The notes: a model not told the origin generated them from the letters alone. DNA of 42,588 bases from Alphaproteobacteria bacterium (GCA_019695395.1 JAIBAD010000013.1:1-42588), one strand, 5' to 3'. Positions 29,193 through 38,144 are shown, counted from the stretch's first letter. Program-made: numbers and translations.

Positions 29193-29570
29193 ATGAATTT
29201 AAAAATATTTTTTATTTTGGCCCTAGGCGGCATTATGGGGACAATTTTTCGCTATGGGTTTATTTTTTATAGTGTAAAAATTTGGGGTACGCATTTTCCA
29301 TGGGGGACATTAGGAATTAATGTTATAGGTAGTTTTTTGATGGGATGTTTTGTGGCTCTGTTTAATAAATTTATTGATCTTCCATTAGAATTAAAACTTT
29401 TTTTGACTACAGGTTTATTGGGTAGTTTTACAACATTTTCTGGTTTTTCTTTTGATTTTATGAATTTATGGCAACAAGGTATGATTTATCAAAGCTTTTT
29501 TTATATTTTATTATCCGTATTTTTATCTCTGGGTGCAGTTTTTCTAGGTTATTCTATAGGCAGACTATAA
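29193..29570 (+). CDS. crcB: Fluoride channel/exporter CrcB (Fluc)
   Basis: CrcB dimers export fluoride across the inner membrane. The 125-residue protein has four hydrophobic helices. The signature WGTLGINVIGSFLMG includes Asn43, and GSFTTFSGFSFD (77-88) holds the phenylalanines and polar residues that line the pore in Fluc proteins. It starts right after rarA and is four bases from the next gene. The rarA-crcB-rluC order is common in alphaproteobacteria. I did not find a fluoride riboswitch in front of it, as expected for an internal operon gene. Confidence 0.93.
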   Translation: MNLKIFFILALGGIMGTIFRYGFIFYSVKIWGTHFPWGTLGINVIGSFLMGCFVALFNKFIDLPLELKLFLTTGLLGSFTTFSGFSFDFMNLWQQGMIYQSFFYILLSVFLSLGAVFLGYSIGRL

Positions 29571-29573
29571 TTC

Positions 29574-30548
29574 ATGACCGAAATTTATTATTACACTGTG
29601 CTTGAAAAAGAAAAAGATTGGCGATTAGATCGTTGGTTTAAACGACAATACCCTTCAATTCAACATTCTTATCTTGAAAAATTATTTCGCACAGGACAAA
29701 TACGGGTTGAAGGTAAAAGAATTAGGGGGAATTATAAACTTATACCAGGTCAAAAAATTCGTATTCCTCCTTTCATTAAAGATATGAATAATGGACCAAA
29801 AAAAAATTCTGAAACACGTGTTTATCCAAAAGAATTATTAAAAACAATAAAAGAGAATGTTCTTTATTGTGATGATGATATACTTGTACTTAATAAACCA
29901 AGTGGTATAGCTGTTCAAGGCGGGTCAAAATTATCTTATCATATTGATATGATGCTTGATGAATTAAAGTTTGGACTCCATGAAAAACCCAAATTAGTCC
30001 ATCGACTAGATAAAGATACAAGTGGTGTTCTTGTTCTTGCTAGAAATATTCAAGTTGCATCTTATTTAGGAAATCTTTTCCAAACACATACTATAACAAA
30101 AAATTATTGGGCTTTTATTCATGGGGTACCTAATCAATTAAAAGGTAATTTATCTTGGTCTTTAACGAAAAAATTTGTTGATCAAATAAAAGAAAAAGTT
30201 ACCGTTGATATAGAAGGTGATTATGCGGATACTTATTATGAAGTTATTGAAAATATAGGTAAAAAATTCTCGTGGATTATTTTGAAACCTTTGACAGGAC
30301 GCACGCACCAGCTTCGTGTTCATTGTGCGGCGATGGGACATCCGATTATTGGTGATAACAAATATGGCCATGATAAATTCATGCTATCAGAACCTTTTGT
30401 AAAAAAACTTTATTTACATGCACGATCAATAAGTTTTATTCATCCTATATCTAAAAAAGAAATAAAAATACAAGCGCCATTACCAGATTATATGGTGCAA
30501 TTATGGAATTTTTTTGGTTTAAATGATCAATTGGACTACGAAATATAA
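29574..30548 (+). CDS. rluC: 23S rRNA pseudouridine synthase, RluA/RluC family
   Basis: This enzyme family isomerises specific uridines in rRNA. The 324-residue protein has an N-terminal S4 RNA-binding domain (about 15-65: RLDRWFKRQYPSIQ, LEKLFRTGQIRVEGKRI). The catalytic domain contains LVHRLDKDTSGVLVLAR with the catalytic Asp146, and the later motifs LKPLTGRTHQLRVHCAAMGHPIIGDNKYG. The S4 domain and overall layout favour RluC over RluA. The target positions cannot be read from sequence alone. It ends the compact protease-rarA-crcB-rluC group. Confidence 0.92.
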   Translation: MTEIYYYTVLEKEKDWRLDRWFKRQYPSIQHSYLEKLFRTGQIRVEGKRIRGNYKLIPGQKIRIPPFIKDMNNGPKKNSETRVYPKELLKTIKENVLYCDDDILVLNKPSGIAVQGGSKLSYHIDMMLDELKFGLHEKPKLVHRLDKDTSGVLVLARNIQVASYLGNLFQTHTITKNYWAFIHGVPNQLKGNLSWSLTKKFVDQIKEKVTVDIEGDYADTYYEVIENIGKKFSWIILKPLTGRTHQLRVHCAAMGHPIIGDNKYGHDKFMLSEPFVKKLYLHARSISFIHPISKKEIKIQAPLPDYMVQLWNFFGLNDQLDYEI

Positions 30549-30602
30549 ATAATTATTAATGGAATAATTATATTATTTGAATAATAATAATTTTATAGAT
30601 TA

Positions 30603-30611
30603 TGCTATAAT
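30603..30611 (+). promoter_or_regulatory. Extended -10 promoter for the first asmA-family gene
   Basis: TGC followed by TATAAT (30606-30611) forms an extended -10 element, without a clear -35. Transcription would begin near 30618, leaving a leader of about 26 bases with AGGGAGA before ATG 30644. Confidence 0.5.
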
Positions 30612-30643
30612 AAAACATGTTCTATTTGGTTAGGGAGAAAAGA

Positions 30644-32704
30644 ATGCGTTTAAAATATATTCTATCTACGATTTTTATTATTGTGATTGTTATAATAGGT
30701 GGTGCATTTTTTTTATTAAATAATATTAATGTAGAACCAGTTCGTGTTTTTATCCAGGATGAAGTTAAAAAACAAACTGGACGCGATCTTATTATTCAAG
30801 GTGATATAGAATGGGCGTTTTCACTTTCCCCGACAATTGTAGTTCATAATGTAAGTTTATCTAATCCTGCTGGTTTTAGTCAAAAAGAAATGGCCATTAT
30901 AGAACTTTTTGAACTTAACCTTGATTTGTTACCCCTTTTACATAAAGAAATAGTGATTAATAGTTTTACGTTAGATAAAGTAAATATATTTTTAGAAAAA
31001 AATACACAAGGTCAAGGAAATTGGTCTTTTGCAACTTCTGAATCTAAACCTAATAATGGAGTAACACCAGAAATTACCTTGAAAGAGGATGCACCTATTC
31101 GTGTTCCAACGATTGAAAAGGTTGATATCCAAAATTTAAGTTTTGTTTATAAAGATGCTGTTGCCAAGAAAGAACAAAATGTATTTATCAAAAAACTTAC
31201 GGCTAAAGCTCAGAATAATCTTTCACCTGTCGAGCTTAGCTTAGAATCTAATATTAATGATATACCAGTCGTATTAAATGGTAAAGTTGGATCAATTAAT
31301 TCAATCATTGAGGCAAAGCCAATTGAAATCAATTTAGATGGTGCTATTAATAACACCAAAGTTATTGTTGATGGAAAGATTGCCAACCTTAAATTGTTTC
31401 AAGGTATTAATGCTAATGTAGAAATTAGTGGTGATAATTTGAATGATCTTGCGTCATTAGCATCAATTAAAAATATCCAAAATGTACCTTTTGACATTAA
31501 AACCACTTTTTCTGATCCAAGTGGGACCTATAATTTTGACCCATTAAAAATTCGCCTGGATGATATGGATGTCACAGGTAAATTAATGTTTTTAAAAGAA
31601 GAAATAAGATCAAAAATTAAGGGTGGGCTACAAATATCAAAATTGGATTTAGATAAAGTTCTTTCTAAAAGCAATGCATCAAGTGATATTTCTGCTAAAT
31701 CATCTGAATCAAAAGGTAATGTTATTCCTAATGATCCAATTGATTTTAGCGCTCTCTCATCTATTGATGCAGAATTGCAATTAGCTATTGGCCAATTTAT
31801 TTATTCTTCCCAGGAATTTAAAAATATATCTGCAGGTGTTAATTTAAATAATGGCAGGCTTGTTCTTAATCCTTTTAAAACAAATGCTGGAAATGGGACG
31901 ATTGATGCCAATTTAGTTTTGGAGAGCAAAAACCAACCAAATCTCTCTCTTGTTCTAAATACAAGTAATATTGATAGCCATTTTTTCTCTGAGCTTATTC
32001 ATTCACCTGGTTTGCTTAAAGATGGAAAAATTACTATTAAGTCAAATCTTAAAGGGCAGGGTAATTCTGTAAAAAATATACTGGCTTCATCAAATGGTTA
32101 TTTAAATTTTTATATTGATAAAGGATCTATGAATAACAATTTTTTAAGAATAATATTGGCAGATTTGATTAAACTAATTTCATCGGGTAATTCAGAAAGC
32201 TCTACATTAAATTGCGCAGCAAGCCATATTGATTTTACCCAAGGTATTGCCGAGACAAAGGCAGCTGTTATTGATACACCAAGTGCGATTATTGTAGCAA
32301 ATGGTCAAGTTAATTTAGCAACAGAAAAATTATCTATGCATGTTGAATCATCACCCAAAACTGCAACATTAGCAGCATTGGCAGTACCTATGAATATAAC
32401 AGGTACGTTATCTAGCCCTACAGTTTTACCTGATCCTTTGCGCACAGCAACTGATGTAGCTGGAAAAGTGATCAAAGGTGTAACAGGTGGTGTGGGTGGG
32501 GCTTTATCTATTCTTGGGTTTAATCCAAATGCTGCGGCTAATCTTAATCAAAATCCTAATGCCGTTTGTAATCAAGCTTTGGCTATGACAAAAAATTCGC
32601 AACCTCAACCAAATAGTTCAATTAATCCTGTAGATAATATTATTGATAATACAGGTAAAACACTTGAAGACATTGGTGAGGGTATAAAAGGCCTTTTTCA
32701 ATGA
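30644..32704 (+). CDS. AsmA-family protein, first copy
   Basis: AsmA-like proteins are anchored in the inner membrane and have a large periplasmic part. Members are linked to outer-membrane assembly and, for the longest ones, phospholipid transport. The 686-residue protein has an N-terminal transmembrane helix (about 5-27), then VRVFIQDEVKKQTGRDLIIQGDIEW and LSPTIVVHNVSLSNP, the hallmark AsmA beginning. The C-terminal half includes a LADLIKLISSG region and a glycine-rich stretch (VIKGVTGGVGGALSILGF). ATG 30644 is taken as start because AGGGAGA lies before it and the promoter makes the in-frame ATG 30617 unlikely. It overlaps the ATP12 gene by four bases and is paralogous to 33539-35524. Confidence 0.88.
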   Translation: MRLKYILSTIFIIVIVIIGGAFFLLNNINVEPVRVFIQDEVKKQTGRDLIIQGDIEWAFSLSPTIVVHNVSLSNPAGFSQKEMAIIELFELNLDLLPLLHKEIVINSFTLDKVNIFLEKNTQGQGNWSFATSESKPNNGVTPEITLKEDAPIRVPTIEKVDIQNLSFVYKDAVAKKEQNVFIKKLTAKAQNNLSPVELSLESNINDIPVVLNGKVGSINSIIEAKPIEINLDGAINNTKVIVDGKIANLKLFQGINANVEISGDNLNDLASLASIKNIQNVPFDIKTTFSDPSGTYNFDPLKIRLDDMDVTGKLMFLKEEIRSKIKGGLQISKLDLDKVLSKSNASSDISAKSSESKGNVIPNDPIDFSALSSIDAELQLAIGQFIYSSQEFKNISAGVNLNNGRLVLNPFKTNAGNGTIDANLVLESKNQPNLSLVLNTSNIDSHFFSELIHSPGLLKDGKITIKSNLKGQGNSVKNILASSNGYLNFYIDKGSMNNNFLRIILADLIKLISSGNSESSTLNCAASHIDFTQGIAETKAAVIDTPSAIIVANGQVNLATEKLSMHVESSPKTATLAALAVPMNITGTLSSPTVLPDPLRTATDVAGKVIKGVTGGVGGALSILGFNPNAAANLNQNPNAVCNQALAMTKNSQPQPNSSINPVDNIIDNTGKTLEDIGEGIKGLFQ

Positions 32705-33399
32705 AACGTTTTTATCAAACTATTGCCTATATTCGAACAGACAATGGTTTTGTTATTCAAGCTGATCATAAAAACTTAAAAAGCCCTAAAAATAATATTG
32801 TATGTGTTCCATCGTTAAATATGGGTGAAGTTTTGGTTCAAGAATGGACGAAGCAAAAAGATACAATAAATTTTATCTCTATGCCCATCACGCAATTTGT
32901 TTATACTGTACTTGATTATGGTGATTTAAAAAGAAATGAATACATAAATGATATCATTTCTTATGCTAGAACAGATTTGCTTTGTTACCGGGTTTTAAAG
33001 CCTAAAGATCTTGCCCTAAAACAAAATCAGTTGTGGCAACCTGTTTTAAATTGGGTTGAAGAAAGTTTTGAAGTAAAATTTAATATTGTATACGATATTA
33101 TGCCAGTTTCATTTTCAAAGGAAAATGAAACAATTATAAAAAAATATTTGGAACAGTATAATAATTATCAATTAATTGCTTTTTTATTGATGGTTAGAAA
33201 TTGTGGTTCTGTTATTTTATCGTTAGCTTTATGTAAAAAATTTATAACACCAGAACAAGCATTTGATTTGGCTTTATTAGATGAAAACTATCAACAAGAA
33301 AAATGGGGTGCTGATTTTGAATTTGCAAAATCAATAGAAAATAAAAAAAATGATTTTAATCATGCGGTTTATTTTTTTAACCTATCGCAAGCTAAGTAA
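32701..33399 (+). CDS. ATP12-family F1-ATPase assembly chaperone
   Basis: ATP12 proteins protect the F1 alpha subunit before assembly; the family is found in mitochondria and alphaproteobacteria. The 232-residue protein has RFYQTIAYIRTDNGFVIQADHKNLKSP at the N-terminus, MGEVLVQEWTKQKDTINFISMPITQ, and SYARTDLLCYRVLKP, followed by QLWQPVLNWVEESF. These are the ATP12 landmarks. The C-terminal DENYQQEKWGADFEFA is also typical. ATG 32701 overlaps the preceding asmA stop in an ATGA arrangement. In many alphaproteobacteria this gene follows rluC and a HAD-type phosphatase gene; here an asmA gene occupies that place. Confidence 0.9.
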   Translation: MKRFYQTIAYIRTDNGFVIQADHKNLKSPKNNIVCVPSLNMGEVLVQEWTKQKDTINFISMPITQFVYTVLDYGDLKRNEYINDIISYARTDLLCYRVLKPKDLALKQNQLWQPVLNWVEESFEVKFNIVYDIMPVSFSKENETIIKKYLEQYNNYQLIAFLLMVRNCGSVILSLALCKKFITPEQAFDLALLDENYQQEKWGADFEFAKSIENKKNDFNHAVYFFNLSQAK

Positions 33400-33488
33400 A
33401 TTTTTATATTTTTATTAATTTTTTATTTTATTTATGAAATTGTAAGTTTGTTTTTAATCTAAAATATAAAAACAAAAATAGTATCTTT

Positions 33489-33535
33489 ATATTGCCTACA
33501 CTAATCTAGTAATAAATAGATTATATAGGCAATAT
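33489..33535 (+). promoter_or_regulatory. Long inverted repeat just before the second asmA-family gene
   Basis: ATATTGCCTA (33489-33498) pairs with TAGGCAATAT (33526-33535), and inside it TAATCTA (33502-33508) pairs with TAGATTA (33517-33523). The loop is eight bases, with small internal asymmetry (three bases versus two). The right arm ends three bases before ATG 33539 and contains the only AGG that could act as ribosome-binding site. It could be an RNA switch over the start codon or a DNA operator. Confidence 0.6.
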
Positions 33536-33538
33536 GGT

Positions 33539-35524
33539 ATGCGTTTTAAGTGGGTTTTGTTGATTTTCTTTATCATCATAATAATGATGGTTGGTGGGGT
33601 ATTTGTTTTTTTATATAGCATCAATATGGAACAAGTTCGCACTTTTGTTCAAGATGAGATAAAAAAACAAACAGGACGAGATCTTATTATTGAGGGAGAA
33701 ATTGAATGGGTTTTGTCTTTATCACCTACGATTGAAATACATAATGTAAAATTATTAAATCCATCAGATTTTAGCTCAAGTGAAATGGCTTCAATAAATT
33801 TATTTAGATTAAAATTAAATCTATTGCCTTTAATTCACAAACAGATCGTAATTAATAGTCTTATTTTGAATAAGTCAAATGTTCTTTTTGAAAAAAATTC
33901 TAAAGGTCAAAAAAACTGGGATTTTGATTTTAAAAAAGAAGATATATCAAATGCCCCGGAAAATGAAAAATCAAATTTTACTTTTGCTATCGAAAAAATA
34001 GATATTCAAGATTTGAAACTTACCTATAAAGATAATGTAAATAAAAAAGAAGAAAGTATATATGTTAAAAAAATTATAGGATATTCACCTAATACGACAT
34101 CACCAGTTAACTTGGATTTAGAATTAAATATTAATAAAATTCCAATTACAATTATCGGTACCATTGGACCTCTTAGTTCCTTTGTAGAAAATAAGTTAGT
34201 TGAAATTGATATAAAAAGTTTTATTAATAAAACAGAAATTAAAATTAATGGAACCATTAATAATCCCCAGTTATTTAATGGTGTGGATATAAATCTATCT
34301 GTACATGCCAATAATCTAAATGATCTTTTATCCTTAGCATCTATTGAAAATATGCAACCGATGCCTATTGATATAAAGGTAAAGCTTTCTGACTCTAACG
34401 GGGTTCTTAATTTGAACCCGTTTGAAATTCATTTAGATGATATGAATTTGCTAGGGAAAATAGCTATACTTAATCAAGATACAAAACCAAAAATTGAAGG
34501 TGAAATTAAAGTTACAAAAATTGATTTAAATAAAATTATAGCTAAAAAATCAAAAGAAAATAAACTACAACCTGTTACTTCACTCCAAGAAATCATTCCT
34601 GATGACCCCATAAATTTTAGCTTTTTGACAACTATAGATACAAAAATTCAACTTTTTATCAACCAAATTTTATACTCATCTCAAAAATTTAAAGATGTTG
34701 AAGCCATTATTAATCTTTCTAATGGTCATTTACGGGTTCATCCCTTAAAAATTTATGCAGATAAAGGTCATATAGATATGAATTTATCTTTAGAAGAAAA
34801 GAGATCTAAAGCATTTTTAACCTATGGTTTGGATGTTGAGAATATTAATACCAGTTTCTTGTCAGAACTTATTCAAACTCCAGATTTGCTTAGAAATGGG
34901 TGGTTAAATATTAAAGCAAATCTTAAAGGTGAAGGTAATACAGCAAAATCAATTTTATCTGCACTTGATGGTAATATAAATTTGTATATTGATAAAGGTG
35001 ATATTCAAAATGCTTTTTTAAAAATACTGCTTGAAGATTTAATTAAATTAGCTGTAACAGGTGAATCTGAAACATCACCTATCAATTGTATAGCAGGTCA
35101 TTTTGATGTTACGAAGGGGCTTATTCAAACAAAAGCAATAGCTTTTGATACAGATACGATTATTATAATAGCAAATGGCCATATTAATTTACCTAAAGAG
35201 CAAATTAATATGCATATAGAATCTTCGTCAAAAAAAGCCATATTAATGAATGTCGCAATTCCTATGAATGTTGCGGGTCCCCTTTCTAAACCTGAGATAT
35301 TTCCCGATCCTGTCAGAACACCAATTGATTTAGCTGGAAAGGTGGTTAAAGGTGCAGCCCTTGGTATGGAAGGTATTTTAGCCACACTTGGTATTCAATC
35401 AGGAGAATTAAAATCTTTGGAAGCAACACCGCCGCAAATTTGCCAAAAAGCATTAAATTTATCCAAAGAATCTAATGAACCTACACCTAAAATAAATCCA
35501 ATTGAAAATAATGATAATCAATAA
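33539..35524 (+). CDS. AsmA-family protein, second copy
   Basis: The 661-residue protein is a paralogue of the product of 30644-32704. It begins MRFKWVLLIFFIIIIMMVGG (transmembrane helix), then VRTFVQDEIKKQTGRDLIIEGEIEW and LSPTIEIHNVKLLNP, nearly matching the first copy block for block. KKQTGRDLII is identical in both. The C-terminal region (LEDLIKLAVTGESETSPINC, ..DPVRTPIDLAGKVVKG) also aligns, but it lacks part of the glycine/asparagine-rich tail of copy one. It is probably periplasmic, with an envelope-assembly or lipid-handling role by family. It stands alone between ATP12 and the convergent thiamine diphosphate gene, and its start is covered by an inverted repeat. Confidence 0.88.
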   Translation: MRFKWVLLIFFIIIIMMVGGVFVFLYSINMEQVRTFVQDEIKKQTGRDLIIEGEIEWVLSLSPTIEIHNVKLLNPSDFSSSEMASINLFRLKLNLLPLIHKQIVINSLILNKSNVLFEKNSKGQKNWDFDFKKEDISNAPENEKSNFTFAIEKIDIQDLKLTYKDNVNKKEESIYVKKIIGYSPNTTSPVNLDLELNINKIPITIIGTIGPLSSFVENKLVEIDIKSFINKTEIKINGTINNPQLFNGVDINLSVHANNLNDLLSLASIENMQPMPIDIKVKLSDSNGVLNLNPFEIHLDDMNLLGKIAILNQDTKPKIEGEIKVTKIDLNKIIAKKSKENKLQPVTSLQEIIPDDPINFSFLTTIDTKIQLFINQILYSSQKFKDVEAIINLSNGHLRVHPLKIYADKGHIDMNLSLEEKRSKAFLTYGLDVENINTSFLSELIQTPDLLRNGWLNIKANLKGEGNTAKSILSALDGNINLYIDKGDIQNAFLKILLEDLIKLAVTGESETSPINCIAGHFDVTKGLIQTKAIAFDTDTIIIIANGHINLPKEQINMHIESSSKKAILMNVAIPMNVAGPLSKPEIFPDPVRTPIDLAGKVVKGAALGMEGILATLGIQSGELKSLEATPPQICQKALNLSKESNEPTPKINPIENNDNQ

Positions 35525-35538
35525 GTATAAAATTATAT

Positions 35539-37209
35539 TTAATTTGTTTTTTGTGCTTGTTGACGTATCTGGCTTAAACTGGATATAGGGGTTAAAGCTT
35601 CTGGATCTATTTTTAATTCAAAAAGAACAGGGGTTTTGGGTTGTGAATTTTGTTCAAATATTTGAATAAATTCTTCAGCTGTATGAATAGTGAACCCTTT
35701 TGCTCCATATGCATTGGCAAGTTCTGCAAAGTTTGGATTTATAAGGTCTGTACCACTTACCCTTGATGGATATTCACGTTCTTGGTGCATACGGATAGTT
35801 CCATACATACCATTGTTAATAACAATAATAATAATATTGGCTTTATATCTTACGGCTGTCGAAAGTTCTTGACCATTCATAAGAAAACAACCATCACCAT
35901 TAAATGAAATAACTTGTTTGTTAGGATAAATAATTTTTGCTGCAACAGCAGCAGGTAGGCTATATCCCATAGATCCGTTGGTTGGACCTAATTGCGTACG
36001 AAAACTTTTATATTGATAATAACGATTGGGCCACGCTGTATAATTGCCAGCACCATTAGTGATAATGGCATCATCATATAAATGATTACGTAAATATTCC
36101 ATAATTTTTGGCATTTGCAAAGAACCAGGAATAGTAAAAGGTTGAAATATTTTCTTGTAATTATTATTTATTGTGCTTGTCCACTCTGTCCATTTTATTG
36201 ATGGTAAAGAAGGTAATTTTAAAATTGCTTCTGTAAATTCTAACATGCCTGAATTAATAGAAAGATCTGTTTGGTAAACGCGACCTAATTCTTGGCTATC
36301 AAGATGAATGTGGATTAATTTTTGTTTGGGACATGGTATATTGATAAGACTATAACCACTGGTGGCCATTTCGCCTAAGCGCGCCCCAATAACTAAAAGT
36401 AAATCACTGTTTTGAATTGTTTCTTTAAGTTTTGGGTTAATACCAATACCAACATCACCTGCATAATAAAGAAGACGATTATCATATAAATCTTGCCTTC
36501 TAAAAGAAGCACCAATAGGTAATTTAAATTTTTCAATAAAAGTTTGAAGATTAAAAACAGATTGTTTATTCCAACCACTGCCACCCACAATAACAAAAGG
36601 CTTTTCTGCCTTACCAAGCATCATATGTAAAGTCATCAAATCTTTTTCAGCAGGTGCAATTTGTACAAGCCTGTAGGAGTTACTATCTGAAACAGTTACT
36701 TCCTCTGCTAACATGTCTTCTGGTAAAACAACAACAACAGGTCCTGGTCTACCATTAACGGCACGATGAAAGGCTTGGCTAATCAATTCTGGTATTCTAG
36801 ATGTTTGATCTATTTGAACAACCCATTTAGCTATAGGCGCAAACATTCGTTTAAAATCAATTTCTTGAAAAGCTTCACGATCAATTTGATTGCGCGCAAC
36901 TTGACCTATAAATAAAATCATGGGTGTTGAATCTTGAAAGGCTGTATGAACCCCAACTGACGCGTTTGTTGCACCAGGGCCTCGGGTCACAAAACATATA
37001 CCTGGTTTGCCAGTTAATTTACCATAAGATTCTGCCATATAGGCAGCGCCACCTTCTTGGCGGCATACAATCAATTTTATTGAATCTTGGTTATCGTAAA
37101 AAGCATCTAATGCTGCTAAATAGCTTTCACCAGGTACACAAAATACATGATCAACGCCATGTATTTTTAAATGATCAACTAAAATCTGACCGCCTGACCT
37201 TTTTTTCAT
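35539..37209 (-). CDS. Thiamine diphosphate-dependent enzyme, acetolactate synthase large-subunit-like
   Basis: The 556-residue protein has the three-domain layout of the IlvB/decarboxylase superfamily. The N-terminal part shows GVDHVFCVPGESYLAALDAF and the catalytic glutamate in RQEGGAAYMAE (Glu52). The middle domain contains KPFVIVGGSGW. The C-terminal domain has GDGCFLMNGQEL and a later INNGMYGT (about 437-470), the diphosphate and magnesium motif. No ilvN-type regulatory subunit is next to it, so biosynthetic acetolactate synthase is only one possibility; a 2-oxo-acid decarboxylase or carboligase is another. ATG at 37207-37209 is preferred over TTG three codons upstream. It is the last gene of the - strand yajQ operon. 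Confidence 0.88.
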   Translation of the reverse strand: MKKRSGGQILVDHLKIHGVDHVFCVPGESYLAALDAFYDNQDSIKLIVCRQEGGAAYMAESYGKLTGKPGICFVTRGPGATNASVGVHTAFQDSTPMILFIGQVARNQIDREAFQEIDFKRMFAPIAKWVVQIDQTSRIPELISQAFHRAVNGRPGPVVVVLPEDMLAEEVTVSDSNSYRLVQIAPAEKDLMTLHMMLGKAEKPFVIVGGSGWNKQSVFNLQTFIEKFKLPIGASFRRQDLYDNRLLYYAGDVGIGINPKLKETIQNSDLLLVIGARLGEMATSGYSLINIPCPKQKLIHIHLDSQELGRVYQTDLSINSGMLEFTEAILKLPSLPSIKWTEWTSTINNNYKKIFQPFTIPGSLQMPKIMEYLRNHLYDDAIITNGAGNYTAWPNRYYQYKSFRTQLGPTNGSMGYSLPAAVAAKIIYPNKQVISFNGDGCFLMNGQELSTAVRYKANIIIIVINNGMYGTIRMHQEREYPSRVSGTDLINPNFAELANAYGAKGFTIHTAEEFIQIFEQNSQPKTPVLFELKIDPEALTPISSLSQIRQQAQKTN

Positions 37210-37238
37210 ATATACCAATATAAATAATGCTAATAATG

Positions 37239-37583
37239 TTAATGGTGGGAATGATGTAGAATTTGTTGGCGTATACCTGTATCGTAGTCTAGAGCTAATG
37301 GTGATAATATAGCTGCCTCAGGAAACATAGATTGAATAAAACCTTTTCTTTCTAGCGCAACCCAAACAGAAATATTGGATAAACCAGATGCGTCCTGGCT
37401 TGATACAACAAATTCACCAATATGGAAATGATCGCCATGGGGATGGGGAATATTGTGGATTAAAATATTTTGGCTATCATCAGTTTTTTGATAATGACCT
37501 TCAGTGCCAGCCAAAATTTGAAATAAAGCAAGTGTTTTAAGCTGCAAAGGGTTCAAACGTAATGGATTTTTTTGTGGAGGCAT
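37239..37583 (-). CDS. Small conserved protein of unknown function, histidine-rich
   Basis: I do not recognise a named family with certainty; it resembles conserved hypothetical proteins of alphaproteobacteria. The 114-residue product has NPLQLKTLALFQILAG (a likely helix), then IHNIPHPHGDHFHIGEFVV with histidines at 43, 47, 49, 52 and 54. ISVWVALERKGFIQSMFP follows, and the C-terminus is HHSHH. The clustered histidines suggest metal binding, which is inference. No signal peptide or membrane segment is visible. It lies 11 bases after yajQ and 29 bases before the thiamine diphosphate enzyme gene, all on the - strand, so cotranscription is likely. Confidence 0.75.
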   Translation of the reverse strand: MPPQKNPLRLNPLQLKTLALFQILAGTEGHYQKTDDSQNILIHNIPHPHGDHFHIGEFVVSSQDASGLSNISVWVALERKGFIQSMFPEAAILSPLALDYDTGIRQQILHHSHH

Positions 37584-37594
37584 AAAACTTATTC

Positions 37595-38080
37595 CTAGTC
37601 GCGGAAATTAACATATTGGAGAGGTAATTTTATATCAAGCTGTTTGATAAGAGCAATCACAAGTTGGAGATCATCTCGTTTTTTCCCGGTGACCCGCAAT
37701 TCATCACCTTGCAGGCTAACCTGTACTTTCATTTTGCTATCTTTAATAGATTTGATGATTTCTTTACCAATTGCGTGATCAATACCTTGTTTAATTGTAA
37801 CTGTTTGGCGCAGGGTATTACCAGATGCTTTTTCGGGTGTTTGAAAATCAAGCGCCAGGATATCAAGCTTTCTTCTTGTTATGTATGTTTTTAACAATTC
37901 ATGCATTTGCTTTAATTTAAGATCATCATCAGCAATAATTGTCAGACTATTATCATTTCTTTCAATTGAGCAATGGCTACCTTTAAAATCAAAACGTGTG
38001 CTAATTTCTCGTTCTATGCCTTGAATAGCATTATCAACTTCTGTTACATTGGTTTTAGAAACAATATCAAATGAAGGCAT
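37595..38080 (-). CDS. yajQ: YajQ-family nucleotide-binding protein
   Basis: YajQ proteins (DUF520) are small cytosolic proteins; members in Xanthomonas and Pseudomonas bind cyclic di-GMP and some bind tRNA. The 161-residue protein starts MPSFDIVSKTNVTEVDNAIQG, then EISTRFDFKGSHCSIERND, and ends GDELRVTGKKRDDLQLVIALIK, DIKLPLQYVNFRD. These are the standard family blocks and length. It is the first gene of a three-gene - strand operon and is divergent from dgcN across a 125-base gap that holds the dgcN promoter. Confidence 0.95.
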   Translation of the reverse strand: MPSFDIVSKTNVTEVDNAIQGIEREISTRFDFKGSHCSIERNDNSLTIIADDDLKLKQMHELLKTYITRRKLDILALDFQTPEKASGNTLRQTVTIKQGIDHAIGKEIIKSIKDSKMKVQVSLQGDELRVTGKKRDDLQLVIALIKQLDIKLPLQYVNFRD

Positions 38081-38144
38081 TTTAATGTCCGAATCTATAT
38101 ACTAAAATATTAATTTTATGATTATTATTACTACCCGTGTATTT

